A DNA stretch of 5,099 nt from Chitinophagaceae bacterium. Its GTDB lineage: Bacteria > Bacteroidota > Bacteroidia > Chitinophagales > Chitinophagaceae. The DNA lies in contig PKYU01000364.1 of NCBI GenBank assembly GCA_003132765.1, positions 207 through 5,305 on the forward strand, written 5' to 3'. Of the stretch, positions 1-5,062 are shown piece by piece. A program made the translations under genes and the position numbers. Every line of letters starts with the position of its first letter. Position 1 is the stretch's first letter. Below the pieces are notes generated by a model. It did not search any database, was not told the origin of the DNA, and saw only the letters and a program-made list of their open reading frames with translations.

Positions 1-650
1 TCAAGACTGGAACCGGAAGAATAGAAGTTATTAATTGTGGTGTCAATGGAAGGCTTAATAAAATTTCTTTAGACGATAGAGAAATGGTAAAATCTAAATT
101 TGCCGGTGGCAATGAATATTTTATTTATACAGGGGAGATTGCCCTGCATAAAAATCTTCTGAATTTACTTAAAGCTTTTTCTGCCTTTAAAAAAAGACAA
201 AAGAGTAGCATGCAATTAGTAATTGCCGGAAATCCGGGGTTTAAATATGAGATCTTTAAAGAGGACCTGCGACATTTTAAATTTAAAGAAGATGTAAGAG
301 TATTTGAAAATGTAAACATTGAACAACTGGTTCAGCTTACCGAATCTTCTTATGCAATGGTTTATACTTCGAATTACGAATGTTTTGCAACCCAGGCATT
401 GCAGGCAATGGTATGCGGCGTCCCGGTAATTGCCCCTTCTTCAGGAGCAGCACCGGAAATACTTGAAGATGCTGCCTTGTACTCCGATCATGAAGATTTT
501 AAAGAAATTGCTATAAAAATGATGATGCTTTTCAGAGATGAAAATCTGAGAAATGAATTAATTAAGAAAGGGGAAATTCAGGCGGCTAAATATGATTGGG
601 ATACAGCTGCCTCCAGGCTTTGGAAAAGCCTCGAAAATACCCTTGCGTGA
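1..650 (+). CDS. Glycosyltransferase, GT-B fold (GT4-like), C-terminal part only
   Basis: The frame is open from the first complete codon at base 3 to the TGA at 648-650, so the gene starts outside the window; the ATG at 84 is internal. The visible part is the C-terminal nucleotide-sugar-binding half of a GT-B glycosyltransferase. It has an IEVINCGVN segment at the domain junction, a YTGEIALHKNLLNLLKAF strand-helix (the family's 'G+...KN...ll.AF'), LVIAGNPG, the acidic YECFATQALQAM motif, and CGVPVIAPSSGAAPEIL. Such enzymes move a sugar from a nucleotide donor to a glycan, lipid or protein acceptor, usually at the cytoplasmic face of the inner membrane. Donor and acceptor cannot be told from this half. 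One oddity is that the usual EX7E motif reads EX7Q: Glu codon at 378-380, Gln codon at 402-404. The gene ends 69 bases before gldC and does not overlap it. Confidence 0.9.
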   Translation, partial: KTGTGRIEVINCGVNGRLNKISLDDREMVKSKFAGGNEYFIYTGEIALHKNLLNLLKAFSAFKKRQKSSMQLVIAGNPGFKYEIFKEDLRHFKFKEDVRVFENVNIEQLVQLTESSYAMVYTSNYECFATQALQAMVCGVPVIAPSSGAAPEILEDAALYSDHEDFKEIAIKMMMLFRDENLRNELIKKGEIQAAKYDWDTAASRLWKSLENTLA

Positions 651-702
651 TCTAATTTGATGAAATCTTACCTACCGTTTTTTTAATAAACCTTTAATAG
701 TA

Positions 703-710
703 TTAATTTG
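703..710 (+). promoter_or_regulatory. Possible Bacteroidota -7 promoter element before gldC
   Basis: TTAATTTG, followed by C, lies 9 bases before the gldC ATG. It matches the Bacteroidota -7 consensus TAnnTTTG at all but one base. No clear TTG -33 element is visible about 19 bases upstream; there is only a T-rich run around 678-685. If it is used, transcription would begin only a few bases before the ATG, giving an almost leaderless mRNA. The TTG inside it (708-710) could be misread as a start codon. Confidence 0.35.
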
Positions 711-719
711 CGCTTTCTT

Positions 720-1064
720 ATGAAAGAATCTGAGATAAATATTAAAGTGCAACTTGATGATGAAAAAATTCCTCAACAAATAACGTGGACGGCAACCGAA
801 AGCACAGCAGAAGCGCCTCAAATTGCAAAAGCGATGTTTATTGCATTCTGGGATGTTCTTGACAAATCAGCTTTGCGTATCGATCTTTGGACAAAAGATA
901 TGATGGTAGATGAAATGGCAGACTTTTATTTCCAGGTATTTACTTCAATGGCAGATACTTTTCAAAGGGCTACCAAATACAATAGCTTAAGTAATGATAT
1001 AAAATCTTTTGCAAAAGAATTTCATGCAAAATTTATTGAAATTGAAAAGGAAAAGAAAATGTGA
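720..1064 (+). CDS. gldC: Gliding motility-associated protein GldC
   Basis: This 114-residue protein matches the GldC family in length and sequence. It has an N-terminal SEINIKVQLDDEKIPQQITWTA segment, the signature LRIDLWTKDM at 52-61, VDEM at 63-66 and MADTFQRAT at 77-85, then a charged helical tail. It has no signal peptide or membrane segment, so it should be cytoplasmic. In Flavobacterium johnsoniae GldC is an accessory gliding protein encoded next to the lipoprotein gene gldB, and its loss impairs but does not abolish gliding. The family also occurs in Bacteroidota not known to glide, so motility is not proven here. I chose the ATG at 720 (MKESEIN) over an in-frame TTG at 708: the conserved part starts right after it, and the TTG lies in a promoter-like element. 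The gene just upstream is a glycosyltransferase, not gldB. Confidence 0.88.
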   Translation: MKESEINIKVQLDDEKIPQQITWTATESTAEAPQIAKAMFIAFWDVLDKSALRIDLWTKDMMVDEMADFYFQVFTSMADTFQRATKYNSLSNDIKSFAKEFHAKFIEIEKEKKM

Positions 1065-1120
1065 GGCCTGAATGATCGATGCTTTTAAGATTTTTTGCTT
1101 TAAATATTTAATCAAATATC

Positions 1121-1576
1121 ATGAGTTTAGAACAAAATGTAATGACCGAATTAAAAACAGCTATGCTTGCAAAGGATGAAAAATCCCTGCGGTCTCTCCG
1201 TGCAATAAAGGCTGCAATTATCAACCTAAAGACCTCAGAAGGATTTAGTGGTGAAATAAAAGAAGAAGATGAAATAAAGCTTCTCCAAAAATTAGTAAAG
1301 CAGCGAAGGGAATCCCTGGAAATTTATGAAAAGCAGCAAAGGGCTGATCTTGCTGAAAAAGAAAAGGAAGAAATAGGAGTAATTGAAAAATTTCTTCCGA
1401 AACAATTAAGCAGAGAAGAACTGAAAAGCATTATAGAAGGAATTATTAAACAAACAGGGGCCAATTCACAAGCTGATATGGGAAAGGTAATGGGATTGGC
1501 TAATAAACAACTCGGAGGTAAGGCTGATGGGAAAACAATTGCTTCAATGGTAAAAGAGATCCTCAGCTCAAGTTAA
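1121..1576 (+). CDS. GatB/YqeY domain-containing protein
   Basis: This 151-residue protein is a full-length YqeY-type protein. Family landmarks are the N-terminal helix MSLEQNVMTELKTAMLAKDE, then LRSLRAIKAAIINLKT, the basic LLQKLVKQRRESLEIYEKQQR helix (about 54-75), EKEEIGVIEKFLPKQLS (about 80-97), and a C-terminal half with ADMGKVMGLANKQLGGKADGKTIASMVKEIL (about 118-148). The C-terminal region resembles the tail domain of GatB, the tRNA-binding subunit of Glu-tRNA(Gln)/Asp-tRNA(Asn) amidotransferase. A stand-alone role is inferred in tRNA or amidotransferase biology but is not well established. It should be cytoplasmic and highly helical. The ATG at 1121 is the only sensible start and has no Shine-Dalgarno sequence. 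It lies 56 bases after gldC and 68 bases before the CvpA-family gene. Confidence 0.92.
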   Translation: MSLEQNVMTELKTAMLAKDEKSLRSLRAIKAAIINLKTSEGFSGEIKEEDEIKLLQKLVKQRRESLEIYEKQQRADLAEKEKEEIGVIEKFLPKQLSREELKSIIEGIIKQTGANSQADMGKVMGLANKQLGGKADGKTIASMVKEILSSS

Positions 1577-1644
1577 TACCAAAAGTATACTGCAGATTTA
1601 GTATTTTGAGTATCATGTAATCGATGCTTAATGGTAAATGATTT

Positions 1645-2178
1645 ATGATAATTGATATAACATTTGCTTTACTAATGCTTATCGCAGTATTTAAAGGTTT
1701 GCGTAAAGGCTTTATTATAGGTATTTTTTCTTCACTTGGATTCATAATTGGACTGGCAGCTGCACTTAAGCTGTCTGCTGTAGTTGCAGGTTACCTGGGT
1801 AAGAATGTTATCTCTGCCACCAGATGGTTACCGTTTATTTCATTCTTTCTGGTTTTTATTGTGGTAATATTATTAGTGGGATTAGGAGCAAGGCTAATAA
1901 GAAAGACTATTGATCTTGCAATGCTGGGTTGGTTGGACAGATTGGGAGGTATGGTACTTTATGTAATTATTTATGCGATAATCTATAGTGTTTTGTTATT
2001 TTTTGCCGAAAAGGTCTTATTGTTAAAACATACGGAAATTGCCCATTCTGCGTTATACAGGTATATACAACCATGGGGTCCTGAAGTGATCGATAATCTG
2101 GGGAAAATAATACCTTTCTTTAAAGATATGTTCCATCAATTAGAAAGTTTTTTTGCTGGACTTGCTCAAAAAACATAA
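1645..2178 (+). CDS. CvpA family inner-membrane protein
   Basis: This 177-residue protein has four predicted hydrophobic segments at about residues 2-17, 22-43, 62-83 and 101-121, followed by a soluble amphipathic tail. The pattern and the family-typical segments fit CvpA: IDITFALLMLIAVFKGLRKGFI at the N-terminus, with the basic GLRKG turn between segments 1 and 2, and GWLDRLGG at 95-102 just before the fourth segment. CvpA was named for colicin V production in E. coli, and relatives affect envelope stress and bile tolerance, but its molecular activity is unknown. No bacteriocin genes are nearby, so the name should not be read as function here. The ATG at 1645 is preferred because it begins the first membrane segment directly. 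A sequence TATTTTG at 1602-1608 could be its -7 element. Confidence 0.85.
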   Translation: MIIDITFALLMLIAVFKGLRKGFIIGIFSSLGFIIGLAAALKLSAVVAGYLGKNVISATRWLPFISFFLVFIVVILLVGLGARLIRKTIDLAMLGWLDRLGGMVLYVIIYAIIYSVLLFFAEKVLLLKHTEIAHSALYRYIQPWGPEVIDNLGKIIPFFKDMFHQLESFFAGLAQKT

Positions 2179-2280
2179 TCGTTAAATGATGATCTAATAT
2201 TATTTCGTAATTTTTTGCATAGAAACATTTATTTTGCATTAATTAGCAGGGAGAAAAAACTCATTCGCCTAAACAGATCA

Positions 2281-3060
2281 ATGGAATATCAAATTCAACA
2301 AGACGGCAAGTTCAAATTTATTGAGGAAGGGGAAGGCGAGCCCCTTCTATTACTTCACGGGCTTTTTGGTGCGTTAAGTAATTTTGAGCATCTCATTGAA
2401 TTTTTCAGGAGGACTAATAAAGTAATAGTTCCCATGCTCCCTCTTTTTGAACTTGATCTTTTGCATACTACTGTGGGGGGTCTCCAAAAATTTGTATATA
2501 AGTTCATAGAAACCCGCGGGTACAATCAAATCCATTTGCTGGGTAATTCTCTTGGTGGACATGTGGCGCTGGTTTATATATTGAAATATCCCGAAAAGAT
2601 CAAATCACTTATACTTACCGGAAGTTCAGGCCTTTTCGAGAATGGGATGGGCGACAGTTATCCGAAACGCGGTGATAAAGAATATATTCGCAAAAAGACG
2701 CAGCTTACTTTTTATGATCCTGCCATGGCAACTGAAGAACTGGTAAATGAATGTTTTGAAATTACCAACAACCGCATTAAAGTAATCAAAATAATTTCCC
2801 TTGCTAAATCAGCTATCAGAAACAACCTGGGAGAAGAAGTAAGTCAAATTAAGCAGCCAACATGCCTGATTTGGGGCAATAACGATACGATTACTCCGCC
2901 TTTCGTTGCGAAAGAATTTCACAACTTGATTCCTAACAGCGAACTTCATTTTATAGACAAATGCGGCCATGCGCCTATGATGGAAGTTCCCAGTGAATTT
3001 AATAGAATTTTAAGTGGATTTCTTTCGAAATTAAAAGTCCATGCTGCAACAGTTCATTAG
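2281..3060 (+). CDS. Alpha/beta-fold hydrolase
   Basis: This 259-residue protein is a complete alpha/beta hydrolase. Visible landmarks are LLLLHGLFG with the oxyanion-hole His-Gly at 26-27, the nucleophile elbow GNSLGG with Ser90, the acid in WGNNDTITPP (Asp202), and the base in CGHAPMMEVP (His230). These form a Ser-Asp-His triad in the expected order and spacing. It has no signal peptide, so it should be cytoplasmic. The substrate is unknown; the fold covers esterases, C-C bond hydrolases and haloperoxidase-like enzymes. The frame runs upstream to a TTG at 2215, but the ATG at 2281 (MEYQIQQDGKFKFIEEG) is the likely start. It leads straight into the family's first strand, the 22 extra codons resemble no known domain, and that TTG belongs to a T-rich promoter-like stretch. 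Similar proteins next to CBS and NAD kinase genes are familiar in Chitinophagaceae (from memory). Confidence 0.9.
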   Translation: MEYQIQQDGKFKFIEEGEGEPLLLLHGLFGALSNFEHLIEFFRRTNKVIVPMLPLFELDLLHTTVGGLQKFVYKFIETRGYNQIHLLGNSLGGHVALVYILKYPEKIKSLILTGSSGLFENGMGDSYPKRGDKEYIRKKTQLTFYDPAMATEELVNECFEITNNRIKVIKIISLAKSAIRNNLGEEVSQIKQPTCLIWGNNDTITPPFVAKEFHNLIPNSELHFIDKCGHAPMMEVPSEFNRILSGFLSKLKVHAATVH

Positions 3061-3121
3061 TTTTTGTTGTCTATATAACAAAGCTTTTCTCATTTTCTAA
3101 CATTTCAATTGCATTTAAATC

Positions 3122-3784
3122 ATGTTAGCTCAGGAACTTATTAATAGTGTATTACCTCAATTGAAATTATCTGATACGGTTTCTACGGCCTTACAATTGA
3201 TGAGTGATTTTAAAATAACTCATCTGCCTGTAGTTTCCGGAGAAAAATATTTGGGCATGATCAGCGAGGATAATTTACTTGATGAAGAAAATAAAAAAAT
3301 ACAGATTGAATACTATCAAAATGATTTTATTGAAGCATCGGTAAATTCAAAAAAACATTTTCTAGATGCAGTAAATATCAGCAATCATTACCAGACAAAT
3401 GTAATACCTGTGGTGAATGAGACAAATGAATTGATTGGCTCCATTGGCGGGCAGGATCTTCTTGCTGCCTTAGGAAATTTTTCAGGAGCAAATGAATCAG
3501 GAGCTGTAATCGTATTAGAAATGGAAAGAAGCCGCTTTTCAATTTCGGAAATAAGCCGTATTGTGGAAAGTGATGGTTCTGTAATTCTTCATTTGAATAT
3601 TACAATGAAGCCTGATTCGACAATATTACTAGTGACGCTTCACCTTAATAAAAAGGAAATATCAACCATTATTGCATCATTCGAACGATATGAATACACC
3701 ATCTCATATCATGCAGGAGAAGAATTATTTGAAAGTGAAATTGATCTTAACTTCAGACATCTGATGAATTATCTTGATATTTAA
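3122..3784 (+). CDS. Tandem CBS-domain protein with ACT-like C-terminal region
   Basis: This 220-residue protein carries two CBS domains. The first (about 6-54) contains ITHLPVVSGEKYLGMISEDNLL and the second (about 68-119) contains TNVIPVVNETNELIGSIGGQDLL. Both show the 'lPVV....l.G.i...dll' CBS pattern. A C-terminal region (about 127-220, starting GAVIVLEMERSRFSISEISRIVES) has an alternating strand-helix pattern like the ACT domain of AcuB-type proteins. Paired CBS domains commonly bind adenine nucleotides or related adenosyl ligands and act as sensors. No enzyme domain is attached, so this is probably a regulatory partner of another protein, which I cannot name. It has no signal peptide or membrane segment. 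The start at 3122 is the first ATG in frame. It lies 61 bases after the hydrolase and 343 bases before nadK. Confidence 0.88.
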   Translation: MLAQELINSVLPQLKLSDTVSTALQLMSDFKITHLPVVSGEKYLGMISEDNLLDEENKKIQIEYYQNDFIEASVNSKKHFLDAVNISNHYQTNVIPVVNETNELIGSIGGQDLLAALGNFSGANESGAVIVLEMERSRFSISEISRIVESDGSVILHLNITMKPDSTILLVTLHLNKKEISTIIASFERYEYTISYHAGEELFESEIDLNFRHLMNYLDI

Positions 3785-3867
3785 GAAGTTTACACTCCTT
3801 GCTCATAACTACATTTTATTGATTAACTCTTAATTCCTCTTTAGAGTATTTTCGTAATTGGATATTC

Positions 3868-4018
3868 ATGCCTTATTCCAACAAATTACCGAGAACCCCC
3901 TCTATATGATTCTGATTTCGAGACTCGTGGTAGAACGTCTATGTTTTCCAGAATCACACAATACCTAATAAGGTTTCGAAAAATTATGGGACGCAAACAA
4001 CTCTTTGATTGGTATTAG
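3868..4018 (+). pseudogene. Possible small gene (about 49 codons) interrupted at a C run
   Basis: An ATG at 3868 opens MPYSNKLPRTPSI and stops at TGA 3907-3909. A second frame, displaced by one base, is open from 3845 to TAG 4016-4018. It encodes LYDSDFETRGRTSMFSRITQ and then YLIRFRKIMGRKQLFDWY after the C run. Removing one base from the five-C run at 3896-3900 would join them into one reading frame of about 49 codons ending in FDWY. The product would be small, basic and arginine-rich in its second half, with no signal peptide or metal-binding motif. G+C is higher than on either side, as expected for coding DNA, but three-base periodicity is weak. I do not recognise the protein. It may be a decayed gene, a sequencing error in a real gene, or chance. 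Confidence 0.25.
3907..3956. repeat. 8-bp perfect inverted repeat with an inner stem
   Basis: TGATTCTG at 3907-3914 is the exact reverse complement of CAGAATCA at 3949-3956, with 34 bases between them. Inside, AGAC at 3921-3924 can pair with GTCT at 3937-3940, and GT/AC can extend it across a two-base bulge, giving a two-tier stem. It is not followed by a T run, so it does not look like a terminator. It overlaps the possible broken small gene, and only one of the two readings may be meaningful. Confidence 0.3.
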
Positions 4019-4037
4019 GAAATTGATACCTGTTTAG

Positions 4038-4055
4038 TTGAATTCTTTAATTCAA
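4038..4055. repeat. Perfect 7-bp inverted repeat upstream of nadK
   Basis: TTGAATT and AATTCAA flank a four-base CTTT loop, 72 bases before the nadK ATG. It could be an operator for a dimeric regulator or a weak hairpin. A T-rich stretch at 4061-4069 follows a few bases later, so a poor terminator for an upstream transcript is also possible. In DNA this AT-rich, such repeats also arise by chance. Confidence 0.3.
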
Positions 4056-4090
4056 AACACTTTATTTTTACACAATTGGTTTAAATTTAT

Positions 4091-4099
4091 TATTCTTTG
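4091..4099 (+). promoter_or_regulatory. Possible -7 promoter element for nadK
   Basis: TATTCTTTG lies 28 bases before the nadK ATG. It is like TAnnTTTG but with one extra base between TA and TTTG. The nearest TTG upstream, at 4076-4078, is too close to be a standard -33 element. The long gap before nadK and the drop in G+C to about 17% support a promoter somewhere here, but the exact element is uncertain. Confidence 0.3.
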
Positions 4100-4115
4100 T
4101 AATTAAAAAATTACA
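4098..4115. promoter_or_regulatory. Perfect inverted repeat TGTAATT-AAAA-AATTACA in the nadK leader
   Basis: A 7-bp perfect inverted repeat with a four-base spacer overlaps the last two bases of the possible -7 element and ends 12 bases before the nadK ATG. Size and symmetry suit the operator of a homodimeric helix-turn-helix regulator. In RNA it would be a weak A-U hairpin close to the start codon. No regulator gene is present in the window. Confidence 0.35.
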
Positions 4116-4127
4116 TCAATAAAAATT

Positions 4128-5003
4128 ATGCGAATTGCAATTTACAGCCGGGGATTGGAAGGAGAGCAGCATGATGATCTTAAATTACTACTTGCCGAAT
4201 TGGCCAGGTACAAAATTGAGATGGTCATTTTCCAAAATTTCTTTAATCAATTTTATTCTTCAATAGATATACCCGTTAAGTATTCAACTTTCAATAGCCC
4301 GGAAGATCTTGTGGATATAGATTGCATAATTAGCCTTGGCGGTGATGGAACTTTATTAGATGCAATTACCTACGTTGGAAATAAAGGGATACCTGTTTTG
4401 GGTATCAATTATGGCCGCCTTGGTTTTCTGGCAAGTATAGGTAAAGATGAATTACACCTTGCAGTAAAGGCATTGGTGCAACATACTTTTATGCTTGACA
4501 AAAGAACGCTTCTTCATTTGGATGCCAATATGCCTTTATTTAATGGTGTGGCCTATGCACTAAATGAATTTACGATTCACAAGAAAGATACATCACCCAT
4601 GATTAAGATTCACACTTACCTCAATGGCGAATTCTTAAATACATACTGGGCCGATGGACTTATTGTTTCTACCCCAACGGGTTCCACAGGTTATTCCCTG
4701 AGTTGCAGCGGGCCAGTTGTTTTTCCGGAATCGGCAAGTTTTGTTATCACACCCGTTTCCCCTCACAATTTAAATATCCGCCCCCTGGTTATCCCGGATA
4801 ATACAATTCTTTCTTTTGAGGTAGAGGGTCGCACGGATGGTTTTTTATGCACTCTAGATAGTCGTCGTGAAATTGTAACAAAAGAAGTATTGCTGGCGAT
4901 TCGCAAAGAAGCTTTTTGTATAAATCTTGTTCGTTTGAATGAAAGAAATTTTTTACAAACGTTGCGAAATAAATTGTCATGGGGGCTTGACAAAAGAAAT
5001 TGA
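4128..5003 (+). CDS. nadK: NAD kinase (ATP/polyphosphate-NAD kinase family)
   Basis: This 291-residue enzyme phosphorylates NAD+ at the 2'-hydroxyl of its adenosine ribose to make NADP+, the only known de novo source of NADP(H). It acts in the cytoplasm as an oligomer. Diagnostic motifs are all present: GGDGT at 71-75 with the catalytic Asp73, LGINYGRLGFL at 91-101, Asn-Glu at 146-147 in ALNEFTIHK, and the glycine-rich DGLIVSTPTGSTGYSLS at 176-192. Length and motif spacing are normal for bacterial NadK, and the gene appears intact. The ATG at 4128 starts MRIAIYSRG, the expected first strand, and has no Shine-Dalgarno sequence. The 343-base gap before it suggests its own promoter. In many Bacteroidota the next genes are envelope-assembly genes, which would lie beyond this window (recalled, not seen). 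Confidence 0.97.
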   Translation: MRIAIYSRGLEGEQHDDLKLLLAELARYKIEMVIFQNFFNQFYSSIDIPVKYSTFNSPEDLVDIDCIISLGGDGTLLDAITYVGNKGIPVLGINYGRLGFLASIGKDELHLAVKALVQHTFMLDKRTLLHLDANMPLFNGVAYALNEFTIHKKDTSPMIKIHTYLNGEFLNTYWADGLIVSTPTGSTGYSLSCSGPVVFPESASFVITPVSPHNLNIRPLVIPDNTILSFEVEGRTDGFLCTLDSRREIVTKEVLLAIRKEAFCINLVRLNERNFLQTLRNKLSWGLDKRN

Positions 5004-5062
5004 TGTTAAATTTTTAACTTGCCTATATAATTTAAAGAGCGTTTCTTCGTTCTACCAAAGTC

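Larger units (their letters stand above)
3785..4127. other. 343-base intergenic region before nadK
   Basis: This is by far the longest gap in the window. By hand count its parts differ in composition: 3785-3867 is about 29% G+C, 3868-4018 about 38%, and 4019-4127 about 17%. The middle island matches the coding regions and holds a possible broken small gene and an inverted repeat (separate entries). The last part looks like the nadK promoter and leader, with two short perfect inverted repeats. I see no tRNA, insertion-sequence end or GC-rich terminator in it. Confidence 0.7.

Noticed and set aside
125..319. Minus-strand open frame inside the glycosyltransferase.
   Set aside because: It is a shadow of the glycosyltransferase coding sequence with no recognisable domain.
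1580..1608. CAAAA(g)TA ... TATTTTG hairpin between yqeY and the CvpA gene.
   Set aside because: It needs a bulge, is almost all A-T, and has a 14-base loop. The right arm is better explained as a possible -7 element.
1075..1629. Ten-base direct repeat ATCGATGCTT at 1075-1084 and 1620-1629, upstream of yqeY and the CvpA gene.
   Set aside because: Repeated 10-mers are expected by chance in 5 kb, and the distances to the start codons differ (36 and 15 bases).
1645..2178. Reading the CvpA-family gene as evidence for a colicin or bacteriocin system.
   Set aside because: CvpA proteins are widespread in bacteria without bacteriocins, and no toxin, immunity or export gene is present.
3063..3082. 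TTTGTT/AACAAA inverted repeat with an 8-base loop just after the hydrolase stop, followed by T-rich sequence, as an intrinsic terminator.
   Set aside because: The stem has only one G-C pair and no uninterrupted T run follows, so it is too weak to call.
3891..3940. tRNA-like look of the segment containing TTCGAGA.
   Set aside because: No T-stem, acceptor stem or anticodon arm can be folded around it on either strand.
3964..4019. CCTAATA/TATTAGG inverted repeat within the gap before nadK.
   Set aside because: Only 7 bp with a spacer of more than 40 bases in AT-rich DNA, and no supporting context.
4763..4993. Minus-strand open frames over the 3' part of nadK.
   Set aside because: They lie entirely inside a confidently identified gene on the other strand and their translations resemble no protein family.
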